Part shown: one piece after another, positions 55,401 to 64,000 of the stretch
Layout of the letters: each line of letters begins with the position of its first letter
How positions within the stretch are numbered: position 1 is the first letter of the stretch
Assembly (NCBI RefSeq): GCF_050003625.1
Contig: NC_134398.1
Span: 103,418,468 to 103,482,467, forward strand
Source: Haematobia irritans
Taxonomy: Eukaryota > Arthropoda > Insecta > Diptera > Muscidae
Reading direction: 5' to 3'
Length of the DNA stretch: 64,000 bases
The notes under the pieces: generated by a model
What the model was told of the DNA's origin: nothing
What the model saw: only the letters and a program-made list of their open reading frames with translations
Database searches by the model: none
Made by a program: the position numbers and the translations under genes

Positions 55401-56328
55401 ACCTTCTTGTTTCCCTAGAAAGAGAAAGGATAAAAGTGATGGCATACGCAGATGATGTGGCGCTAGCAGTCAGGGGAAAATTCCCATGCACAATCAGAGA
55501 TATTATACAGAGAGCCCTCCGGATGACTGAGAAATGGGCGAAAGATAATGGTCTTGGGGTAAATCCTGCAAAGACAGAACTAGTGTACTGCAAAGATCGA
55601 AAACCTCCCACGGTTAGGCCCATTTCCCTAGGGGGTATTGAAATTCCCTTTAGTGAGTGTGCGAAATACATTGGCGTTATTTTGGACAGGAAGCTTTAAT
55701 ATTGAAGAAAGGGCGAGGAAAGCAACGGTAGCTTTGTACTCGTGCAAAAAGGCAATAGGAAAAAAGTGGGGACTAAAACAAAAATTGTGCATTGGTTATT
55801 CACGGCAGTAGTTAGACCTACAATGCTATATGGTGTTGTAATCTGGTGGCCGGCACAACCGACAGGTTGCTGAAGTGCCGGCAGCGTATGGCGTGCTTGT
55901 GCGTATGGCGTGCTTGTGCGTATAGCGTGCTTGTGTATCTCAGGAGCATTCACTAAGCCAGGAACAAATTCCCTCAATGTCATGCTGCATCTATTGCCTT
56001 TGGACATTTTGGCCAAACAGTCAGCTGCAACAACGGCTGTGCAGTTGCGCGAGCTATCGCTGTGGTCGGAAAAAAGGTACGGCCACAGTTCGGTCCTCAA
56101 AATAATGCCAGATGTGCCTAACGTAGTGGATTATACTTTGGCGAGAGCACTTTTCGACAAAAAGTTTGAAACTCTAATTCCCACAGTGAGGCGTGGTGTA
56201 CACAGACCCCGGGGAATAAAAGATATATAGATTTCTGCACTGATGGCTCCAAATTGGATGGACAAGTGGGTTTTGAGGTATATTCCAAAGATCTGGAACT
56301 TCGAATAGCGAAAAGATTATCTAATCAC
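52461..56328 (+). pseudogene. Decayed LOA copy LOA-4
   Basis: Same family as LOA-1, starting with 5' UTR sequence (gcggaataactcatagtaat) joined by a deletion to ORF1. ORF1 carries an internal duplication (52733-52830 against 52833-52930). ORF2 pieces: endonuclease 53646-54194, RT 54714-55699 with AYADDVAL and a damaged GTPQGG region, and the start of RNase H (CTDGSKLDGQVGF near 56240). Many indels. It ends abruptly at 56328 inside RNase H, where a BEL LTR begins. Much older than LOA-1 or LOA-3. Confidence 0.85.
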
Positions 56329-56669
56329 TGTTGTACAAATCCGTGAGGTGTTTCCTTTAGTGGACTGCATGTAAAGGTTATTAACTCCCATAAATGTAAA
56401 GATTTTTTTGTAACGAAAAGAGAAGAAAGCAAAATGCAAGTTTTAAGTTTGTGAATTCAAAAGTATGGCTTTATTCAGGATGTCGGCAGCTTAGGGCAAT
56501 GACGAATCACAAGTGAAGTTTTACAACAAACGAAGTGTCAGTCAGACATTATGGTTTAGAATTTACAACAATAATTCATATTAGGTATTGACAATTCAAT
56601 TATTTACGTTAAATTCAAAATATTCAAAAGTTAATAATAAACTGAAAGGTTGGGGAACGGAGTTCAACA
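56329..56669 (-). repeat. BEL-2 3' LTR
   Basis: 341 bp, ends TGTTG...CAACA on both strands. Next to it is the polypurine tract gcaagggggcggca (56670-56683, minus strand). Its partner is outside the window. Confidence 0.7.
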
Positions 56670-56684
56670 TGCCGCCCCCTTGCA

Positions 56685-57530
56685 GCAATGCAATTCAGTA
56701 AGAACAGGCTGCAGATATTATCCATCCAAACACAGACCTTTGGGCGATGGGCATTGAGGACGATGTCTGAATGAGGCCAGCCAACAAGATTCTTGACAAC
56801 TGATCATTTCCAACAACAAGTTCAATATTAGTTGGCTTAAAAAAATGTGGGTCTGCCTAGTTAGGCAGATGGTTGTAAACCGATTGAAGTTTTTTCTCGG
56901 ATGTCGCTTCCGGTAATGTCATATTAAATTGGTTCTTCACTATGCCAGTTATTTGAATTTTTACGGTTGGATCATAGTAAGACTGCAAATTCAATGTTCA
57001 GAATTCGCTTTTGTTTTTTCTGGTTGTACGTAGATGAAGACGCTGTACCAGTGACTTAAGAACCAATGTTTGTAAACCAGCTTAGTTTAACATTAACCGT
57101 GCTTTTATGGGACCGTTTGGTGTCAAAACTCGGGCTAGAGCGGTTGGCAGGAAGATGTATCTCTTTGGTCTTTCACGTACCAGCGGTGGAGAACTTCTGC
57201 TTAGCGTATGAGTTACCTTTGGGGCTTTCCGATGGTTTTTTCTAGCGCTCTCATGGTGTGGTTTGTTATCTCGTCGTCCTTTACTTCTCATGTGATCATC
57301 GACATGGAGCATTGTGTGGTGGTTGTAGTTTCATACCACGCACGTTTTTCGGGACCCGCACTATTCGCGAGTATGGGAAGCACAAAGGCATTTAAAACAA
57401 AACCGATGTTCTTTCATATGTTTCCTTCTTTCATGGACGTCCATTCGTTGGACTTCTGGGCAGTCTTTCAATGTATGACGGTTGTGGCAGATACGGCATT
57501 TCGGCTGACTAAATGTGGTACTGTAACGTA
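56685..57530 (-). pseudogene. BEL-2 ORF downstream of integrase: zinc knuckles plus protease-like domain
   Basis: One minus-strand frame of about 270 codons with five stops. It begins PKCRICHNRHTLKDCPEVQR, then CFKCLCASHTRE-C, and ends the Cys/His region with NYNHHTMLH, a gag-like cluster. A basic linker follows. The C-terminal half resembles a BEL aspartyl-protease domain: IFLPTALARVLTPNGPIKAR, LHLRTTR, QSYYDPTVKIQITGIVKNQF, GNDQLSRILLAGLIQTSSSM, FGWIISAACSY. At the expected catalytic D-S/T-G the sequence is LMLN-stop-AG, so Asp is Asn. It starts about 35 codons after the integrase stop. Function unknown. Confidence 0.65.
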
Positions 57531-57546
57531 AATTTATTAACTTGTG

Positions 57547-57747
57547 AACTTGAGAATAAAGATCATGAAATTTAGTTGGCGACGGGTAGAATACACAGTT
57601 TAACTATTGGACGCAAAAGCGTACCAGATTGTGTCCTAATCTCAGCAACGCGGACCTTTGAGTCAGGACCGCGAAATACCTTAGTAACACGTCCCAAACT
57701 CCATTCAGTCGGCGGCAAGTTATCGTCTTTAATAATAACTATGTCGT
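57547..57747 (-). pseudogene. BEL-2 integrase C-terminal end
   Basis: The minus strand reads EDDIVIIKDDNLPPTEWSLG, RVTKVFRGPDSKVRVAEIRT, QSGTLLRPIVKLCILPVAN then stop, the conserved tail of BEL/Pao integrases. It joins 63837 across LOA-5. Confidence 0.85.
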
Positions 57748-57860
57748 CTTCCTTAGGTTAGGTTAGGTTAGGTTGAAAAGAGGAGTCGGATTACTCCGTC
57801 TCATGTCATATAACATACGCCTAAGCCAGAAATCGGCTTGTTGTGCGCTCTAGTTTATAA

Positions 57861-60800
57861 TTATAACCCCCTGCTTTTTTCGACGAATTCCTTAATTTGT
57901 TTCCATTTTACTCCCTTCAATCGGTTTAAATTTGGAATGTTTTCGACTCCCAAATGTTGGGATCTGTATCTTGTAAATGCCGGGCAGTGACACAGATAAT
58001 GTTCAAGTGTCTCTTCGTCCTCTCCACACGCCCTGCATAAACTATCGTTTATTACACCTATACGGTTCAAGTGTGCCCTGAGGTCCAAGTGTCCCGTGAT
58101 GATTCCAATAACCCTACTGATCGTACTCCTACTCCCCTTCAGTAGTTCTCTTGTTTTATCTTCATCGGGATCTCCCCATATGATCTTCGTGGTCCTTCCG
58201 ACTATTTCTCTGTTCCACAGCTCTACATGTGCTCGCTTTGCCCACACTTTTAACTCGGACCGGGTAGCCCCAAAGGGCTTGGGGTTATCCAAGTTTACTT
58301 CCTCAGCTTCCCTGGTTTTTATCGCTAGGTCATTCACATGCTCGTTTCCATCCACCCCACAGTGAGCAGGTACCCAGATAATTCGAATGGAGCCATACTC
58401 GGTGTAGGAATTTATTATATTTTTGCATTCCAAAATGGTTCGTGATTTAACCGTATTGGATGCTATAGCTCGTATAGCCATCTGGCTATCGGTGAGAACA
58501 TTTACACTTAGTGGTCTTGTGTTTGTGCTGAGCCATTTTACACACTCCGTGATCGCTCTGATTTCTGCTTGCAGAATAGTTGTATGATCTGGCAAGCGAA
58601 AGGAGATTTCGGTGCCAGAGTTTTCAAAGTATACCCCCAATCCCGTTCTATCCCCCATCTTCGCTCCGTCTGTGTAACAATTGTTACCATAAGGAACTTC
58701 AATATGGGTTCCGTTAGACCATGATTGTCTCTCCGGTATGAGTATTTCACACTCGGTCTCTAGCGTTTCTTCAGGTATGCGATCATGGAGCACTCCTAAA
58801 TCAGACGTCTCTCCTATCGTCACCTCAATTATCCTCTGATGGTTTGATCTGTTCCCCATTTGGTACCATTCTCCCATCATCTTGAGTCTCATTGCAGTCA
58901 TGGCTGCTTCACTTTTTATCTGTATCTCTATAGGGAGGACGTTTAGAATCGTTTCTAGCGCTCTAGTTGAAGTTGTCCTCATTGCCCCGCTTACACCAAG
59001 ACAACATGTCTGTTGTACCTTTTGCAGGGTTTCTACGTTACATTTCTTCTCCATTGATGTCCACCATACTACCGATGCGTAAGTCACCATAGGTCTTATT
59101 ACGCTGGCGTATATCCAGAGCGACATTTTGGGATTTAGTCCCCATTTTGAGCCAACGGCTCTTCGACATAGTGCCCAGCATCTGTGTGCTTTCCCTGCCC
59201 TCTCCTTGATGTGGCACTTCCAATTCAACTTCCTGTCAAGGATTACTCCTAAGTATTTCACCCTGTCAGATACTGCTATAGTATTGCTTAAAAAGCAAGG
59301 TTCAACGTATTGGCCGATCTTCGTCTTTCTGGTGAAGAGGCATATATCAGTCTTCTCTGGGTTTACGTTCAGACCCCTTGGTCTAGCCCAATCATATGCT
59401 ATCCTTAGAACACGCTCAGCTCTCCTACATACCTTGTTTGGATCCGTCCCCTTCAGAAGTATTATAACATCGTCTGCATAACAAACTGGTTCAAATCCTT
59501 CCTTAGTTAGAATCCTCAGCAGACCGTTAATGGTGGTTACCCACAATAGAGGTGATAAAATTCCACCCTGTGGTGTTCCCCGTGTAACTTTGTCCCTTAT
59601 TTTGGTATCGTACAATCCACAGCTTATCCATCTATTCCTTAGCATATGGTTTATCCAGTCCCGTAGTGCCCGGTCTACCTTATACTGGTCTAGGGATTCG
59701 ATAAGCGCGTCTGTCCTTACATTCCCAGCAAAAAAATTTGGAAGTTCTTCCAAAGGCACAACTTATAAAGCACTTCCAGAAGATGCACTCCCAATGATGT
59801 TCTTTATTTTAACTACGCAGGAAGTTCTTTTAATTCAATTTTTTATAACTTTGTTTTTTATACTTTTAATGGGTAATTTTAACTTTGTTTTGTTTCAAAT
59901 AGGTTAAAAAACAGAGTAAGAATTCATAAAATGGTACAAATCATTTAAATTTTGTCGAAAAAAATGCTAAATCCAATCTGAAAATATTGTGAATTTTTGA
60001 AAATATTTGAGGTCAAACGTTTTCGACAAGCGTTAGAATCCATTAAAAATTATAAAATATTACAAAAATTATTTATTTGATAAAATATCACAGAATTTTT
60101 TAATTTACATCCAAAACATTGAATTCGGATCACACCTAAAGAAGTGATGCAAATTCAGTGCAACGACTGTTGAATTGGAGGACTTCCGTCCTATGACAAG
60201 CCCATGTTAAATTCATCGCTTCTGCGTCAATTTTGCACCACTTCCGGATCCAAAAAGAACATTTTCATTACTTTTTTGGCGACGCTTTTTTTGCTGGGTT
60301 ATTGCAGGCTCCTTCAATGTCCATACATACCGCTAATGTGTACATCTTGGCGTCAAAGGATTTTTCAATATTGTGTACCACCTCATGCAGGGCCGTCTCT
60401 ACTGATCTTCCCTTCACGTATGCATGTTGTTAGTAATGTTTTTGGAATCTTACTCTTTATCATGGTGTCTACGATACGTTCCATGGTTTTGAGTAGAAAT
60501 GATGTAAGACTGATCGGTCTGTAAGATTTTGGTACCGCATAACTCGCTTTGCCTGGTTTGGGTATAAATACCATTTTTGCCTCTTGCCAGGCCTTCGCAT
60601 GCGAACTTTAAGCATGCTGTATAAATGACAGCTAAATGAGGTGCTAGGAGATTTGCCTCCCTTTGTATTAGTGCAGGGAAAATCCCGTCTGGACCCGGTG
60701 ACTTAAAGGGAGAGAAACTTTTCACGGCTTCCCTAACCATAATGTCCGTTATAGTGAAACTCTGCACATACTCATCCTCCCTTCGTAACGGAGTTTCGGT

Positions 60801-62002
60801 TTGTACCGTCTCGTTTTCGGAAAGTGAGTTTTCATCAAGAGTTTCATTATATCTTCCATTGATTCCTCTTTATTGTCCATATCATCGACCATTGTTTCGA
60901 CTTGGTTATGTGTTTTGGAAATGAACTTCTTTATCCTGGATGTACCGGTGACGCCGTCAACCTGTTCACAAAAAAGACGCCAGGAGTTGCGTTTTGCCGT
61001 TCTAGTAATCTTGTAGTACTCTCTTAGTCTCTTATGATACTCATCCCAGTACACTACTGCTTTCTTTCTTCGTGCTCTGTTGTAGAGCCTTCGGACATCC
61101 TTCCCAATATTACGAATCTCCCCTGTCATCCAGGGTTTTTCGTGGGCTGATCTCCTTTCTCGGAGAGGACAACTCTCCTCGAAAGCCCTCACCATCACTG
61201 CCGTTATCTTGTTGACACTGGCATCAATCGCTTCTATGTCTGAACATTCAGGATTGGGCTGCTCTAGACCATCCTTGATTAGTCTCCCATACTTTGCCCA
61301 ATTTGTTTTCGCCTTGTTGCGGAAAGTTATTGGATTTGGCCCAGGCCTTGCTATCTTAAACCTTATATATCGATGGTCAGAAAAGGAGTGCTCATCGGAG
61401 ACCCTCCACTCCTGTATCTCATCTATCAGATTTTCTGAACTAAAGGTTATATCTATCACCTCCTCTCTAACTTTATTAATGAAGGTGGCGCTATTACCTT
61501 TATTAAGGGTTATTAAATTGTTAGAGTTCAAAAATTCTAACAGAGACTGACCCCTTTTATTAGTGTTTGTACTACCCCACGCTATGTGGTGTGAGTTGGC
61601 ATCACAGTCTACTAACACTTCGCTGCCAGTTTGTTTCACTCTGCTTACCAGACGCTGCAATTCCGACGATGGTGGTAACGTCGGTGAGTCGAATGGCAAA
61701 TATACTGATGCAAGATATGTACTTCCATTCCATTGCTTCAGTACTGTTGCATCCGATGTTGACAACACTGGAGAAAAAAGATAACATAGGTTTTTGTGAC
61801 AGAGAATGCAGGTTCATGGTCTAGTTCCAGTTCCTGCATAGAATAATTGGTAATTTACATGATTTAATCCATTTACCTTGTTGTTTGTGGTCCAAGGTTC
61901 CTGAATTAAAGCGATGTGAATCTTACCTCTTATTATCGTATCCATCAGAGCACATGTCGCCATCTCACTCCGATGGAGATTTATTTGGATGACCTGGATC
62001 AT
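57861..62002 (-). pseudogene. LOA-5 ORF2: endonuclease, RT, RNase H, broken
   Basis: Starts at ATG 62002 with MIQVIQINLHRSEMATCALM, then QEPW. Endonuclease continues at 61768-60749 (VDCDANSHHIAWGS, DEHSFSDHRYIRF). RT: SPFKSPGPDGIFPALI, a frameshift near 60590, then VFIPKPGKASY, SYRPISLTSFLLK and QHAYVKGRSVETALHE. A MITE splits MDIEGACNN from VRTDALIES. The downstream stretch 59759-57861 holds GTPQGGILSPLLW, CYADDVIILL, RNase H (YTDGAKMGDRTGLGVY, TDSQMAI, WVPAHCGVDGNEHVNDLA) and CRACGEDEETLEHYLCHC. At least two frame breaks apart from the MITE. Confidence 0.88.
59724..60298. mobile_element. MITE with CCCAGCAAAAAAA ends inside LOA-5 RT
   Basis: 13-bp inverted ends cccagcaaaaaaa (59724) and its complement ending at 60298. 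The flanks are TT on both sides. Removing it joins EGACNN-VRTDALIES in frame. 575 bp, AT-rich interior, no coding. Confidence 0.75.
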
Positions 62003-63691
62003 TGGTCATCCGATAAGTAGACTGATTGAGATTCGGCGCTTGTCCTGCCGATTCCCTGACACTTCATTGGCTCTGATACTACCCTCTTCTCTCCTGTATC
62101 TTCACCAACAATATTTTGCTTGTCCTTGATTTCTTCGGCAAGCATGGTATCTCTCTCCACAGATGCTACCTGGTCGTTGGGTGGTTCCGATACTTCCTTC
62201 CTTTTCCCACTATCGTCACCTACATTCCCTAACTTCCCCTCAGTTTCCGTAACGCTTCTTTCCACACCGGTCTGGAGGAGGTTAGTATCGCCATTCTCTT
62301 TCCTCGGTTTCAATACTTTCTTCTCCTTCCCTGTGTGGTCGCTTGTAATTTTTGGTTTCTTCTTGAGTTCTTCACCAAATCTTGAAAAAGATCGCATTGG
62401 TAACAAAGAAGCACATACCATTCGTCTTGGTTAGGGTGGCTTAGAGACTTGATCGAGGCCCACCACAAGAAGAGTTCCATTACAGTCATTTTTCCTGTGA
62501 AATACCTCCCACTTCTCTGTTTCCAGCCCTTTATTTTGGTTTCCCAAGACTTTGAGTATGCCTTCTGTCGGGCGAGAAGCAGCACGCCTTCCGTTGATAT
62601 AGACTGTCGTTTTCGTAAGTTGAGGGATGTCATCTTTCTTGACTAGTTTCAGCTTAACACCTTCCCTAGGGCAAGCTATGCCATCCACCAACTCTTCAAG
62701 CGTCTTCACACATGCTGCTGTCGTCAACCTCAGCATGAGGAAGCCCCCTTTGAAATCGGAATTCATGATTTCGATCGATGATCCATCTCTAGGGCAGAGT
62801 AGATGTTCATAGATCTTTTCGTCGACCAGATCTTCCACTTGAGATTGCAGGTCTTATGGGATTTTACCAGATTCAGTACAGCGATTGATAACTGCATAGC
62901 ATAGCTCTTCCCTGTACTGCTTCTTGACTATATTAGCATAAGGAGGTGCCACCATTTTCTTTCCGCCTGCCATTTTAGTGTTCTTTGGAGGGTTTGTAGC
63001 CTTAGCGGGCTTCGTTCCCTTCGCAGAATTCTCTGTGGCCGCGTGCGCTTCTTCCTTATTCGGATTTGCTTTCTCTATCTTCATTGGGTTTCTCTTACTA
63101 GAGTCCCCATTGAGAGATTTACAAGACTTATCCGAGAGCGATGTAATTGAAAACATGGAACTTCTGCTTTTTCATTGGCGTTGGAATAAACTGGTCTTCA
63201 GGAGATCTAATTCTCTTTTCCGTCTCCACGGATGTGGAAGGAGATTCAGTCGTTCCTTGTAGATCGGTTTGCATCGTGGCCTTCTTAGTTGCCTGGTTCA
63301 ACCTTTGCAACTTACGTCGCTGTGCCCCGGACAACTTCTTTATTTTTGGTGTCAGCTTCGTTCCATCACTGACTTCTTTCGTTTTAGTATTTTCTAAAAC
63401 AGTAGTGTTAACGGACTCGTTTGGATCAGATTCGGAGTCGCTGTTTCCATCTGTCTTTGAAGACTGAGTGGGCTCCTCTTCTTCCTTTGCGTTTGGTTTG
63501 CCATAGTTGGCTAAATATGCTCTTGGTTCAATTCCATCGATTACAGGCGCCAAGGCATCCGCAACTGTTGGAATTAGCCCAGGATTGCAAGATGACGACT
63601 CCCGGTGACTCCTGGGTGGGTCATCGGCCGCCGGCCCTGAGGTTAAAGTCTCCTGCGCGGTAATGTGATTTGCATTGGGATGAAAATTCAT
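61999..63691 (-). pseudogene. LOA-5 ORF1 (gag-like), frameshifted
   Basis: Probably starts at ATG 63691 (MNFHPNANHITAQ). An acidic then Lys-rich N-terminus (SGAQRRKLQRLNQATKKATM) is followed after a frameshift by GGKKMVAPPYANIVKKQYRE and the globular domain (62838-62431: DFKGGFLMLRLTTAACVKTL, GVKLKLVKKDDIPQL, WEVFHRKND), similar in layout to the LOA-1 ORF1 domain. The last part is polar (62421-61999). Its stop overlaps the ORF2 start as ATGA (61999-62002), suggesting stop-restart translation. Confidence 0.75.
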
Positions 63692-63836
63692 AGACCCCGG
63701 TTGACTAAAACCCCGTTCGAAACTCCTGCTTTGGTTCTGCGCCACCACATGAGAAACTCGTAATAGGTACAATTGCTACCTTATTTATTTTATTGAATTT
63801 ATCCGAACAAGAAAAATACGTCTGTTCAGCTTCCTT

Positions 63837-64000
63837 AAGATTTTGCTGTTCCGTCTTCCATTTATATCTCTTTTGCAATTTGGAGATGTACTCGTTCTTC
63901 CATCTCTTTGCGAAATTAAATTGGATCGTTTTTAATATCGATTTATTAAAGTCAAGTTATCAGTACATTGCTCCAGTGCAGCAATCAATGCGGAACCTCT
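63837..64000 (-). pseudogene. BEL-2 integrase, part upstream of LOA-5
   Basis: The minus strand reads FAKRWKNEYISKLQKRYKWK, then TEQQNLKE, the W-rich block before the C-terminal BEL integrase tail, continuing at 57747. The part to the window end looks frameshifted (ALIAALEQCTDNLTLINRY). Confidence 0.7.

Larger units (their letters stand above)
57756..63829 (-). mobile_element. Full-length LOA-type LINE of a second family (LOA-5)
   Basis: Minus-strand LINE with target duplication AAGGAAG (plus strand CTTCCTT at 57748-57754 and 63830-63836). Joining the flanks restores the BEL integrase frame QQNLKE-DDIVIIK. It ends in a TAACC-repeat tail (57756-57775) and carries ORF1 and ORF2 with one MITE insertion. 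It shares architecture with LOA-1 but is clearly diverged in protein sequence. Confidence 0.9.
56329..64000 (-). mobile_element. BEL/Pao element BEL-2, split by LOA-5, runs off the window end
   Basis: On the minus strand: integrase C-terminal region (63837-64000 and 57547-57747), an extra ORF (about 57530-56685), a polypurine tract and the 3' LTR (56329-56669). The remainder lies beyond 64000. It is inserted in LOA-4. Confidence 0.8.

Noticed and set aside
57208..57531. Plus-strand ORF MSYLWGFPMVF
   Set aside because: Antisense to the BEL-2 zinc-knuckle ORF, which has the recognisable motifs.

Overview
The window is AT-rich fly DNA (higher Diptera, probably a muscoid such as a house-fly or stable-fly relative) and is almost entirely transposable elements. 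The dipteran assignment is inference. It rests on the mix of Jockey, LOA, BEL/Pao, Ty3/gypsy, mariner, Tc1 and hAT elements and on one host gene. That gene is the 3' part of lethal giant discs (lgd, the CC2D1A/B family): three C2-domain exons on the minus strand at 26421-26540, 26598-26688 and 37833-37984. The intron between the last two holds a BEL retrotransposon and several MITEs.

Layout. 1-9290: a Jockey-type LINE on the minus strand, broken by a hAT-type MITE (16-694) and by a full-length LOA-type LINE with a 1196-codon open ORF2 (4040-9037). 9300-10677: a decayed gypsy gag/protease/RT. 10350-22339: a tandem duplication of about 6 kb, each copy holding a gypsy RT scrap, a broken Tc1-like transposase, a Jockey RT fragment interrupted by two nested DNA elements, and a LOA fragment. 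Copy B's LOA runs to its natural end at 24070. 24090-25640: a short tandem array and a LINE endonuclease fragment. 26421-37984: the lgd exons, with MITEs, a small LOA-tailed retroposon and a 6.8-kb BEL element (30571-37388).

38710-52460: a LINE carrying a mariner, which carries a gypsy-type LTR element, whose 5' LTR carries another LOA copy. Target duplications date every step. 52461-56328: a decayed LOA copy, cut by the 3' LTR of a second BEL element (56329 to beyond 64000). That BEL integrase is split by a full-length LOA element of another family (57756-63829), itself carrying a MITE.

Most insertion boundaries are fixed by target-site duplications and by reading frames that rejoin when the insert is ignored. 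Points worth a second look: the duplication and its LOA/gypsy junction; the BEL ORF downstream of integrase, coding zinc knuckles and a protease-like domain with a degraded catalytic site; the hairpin-forming 32-bp minisatellite inside the gypsy-type LTRs; and the LOA-tailed short retroposon. No CRISPR array, rRNA or intact tRNA gene was seen. Family names come from motif recognition, without database searches.
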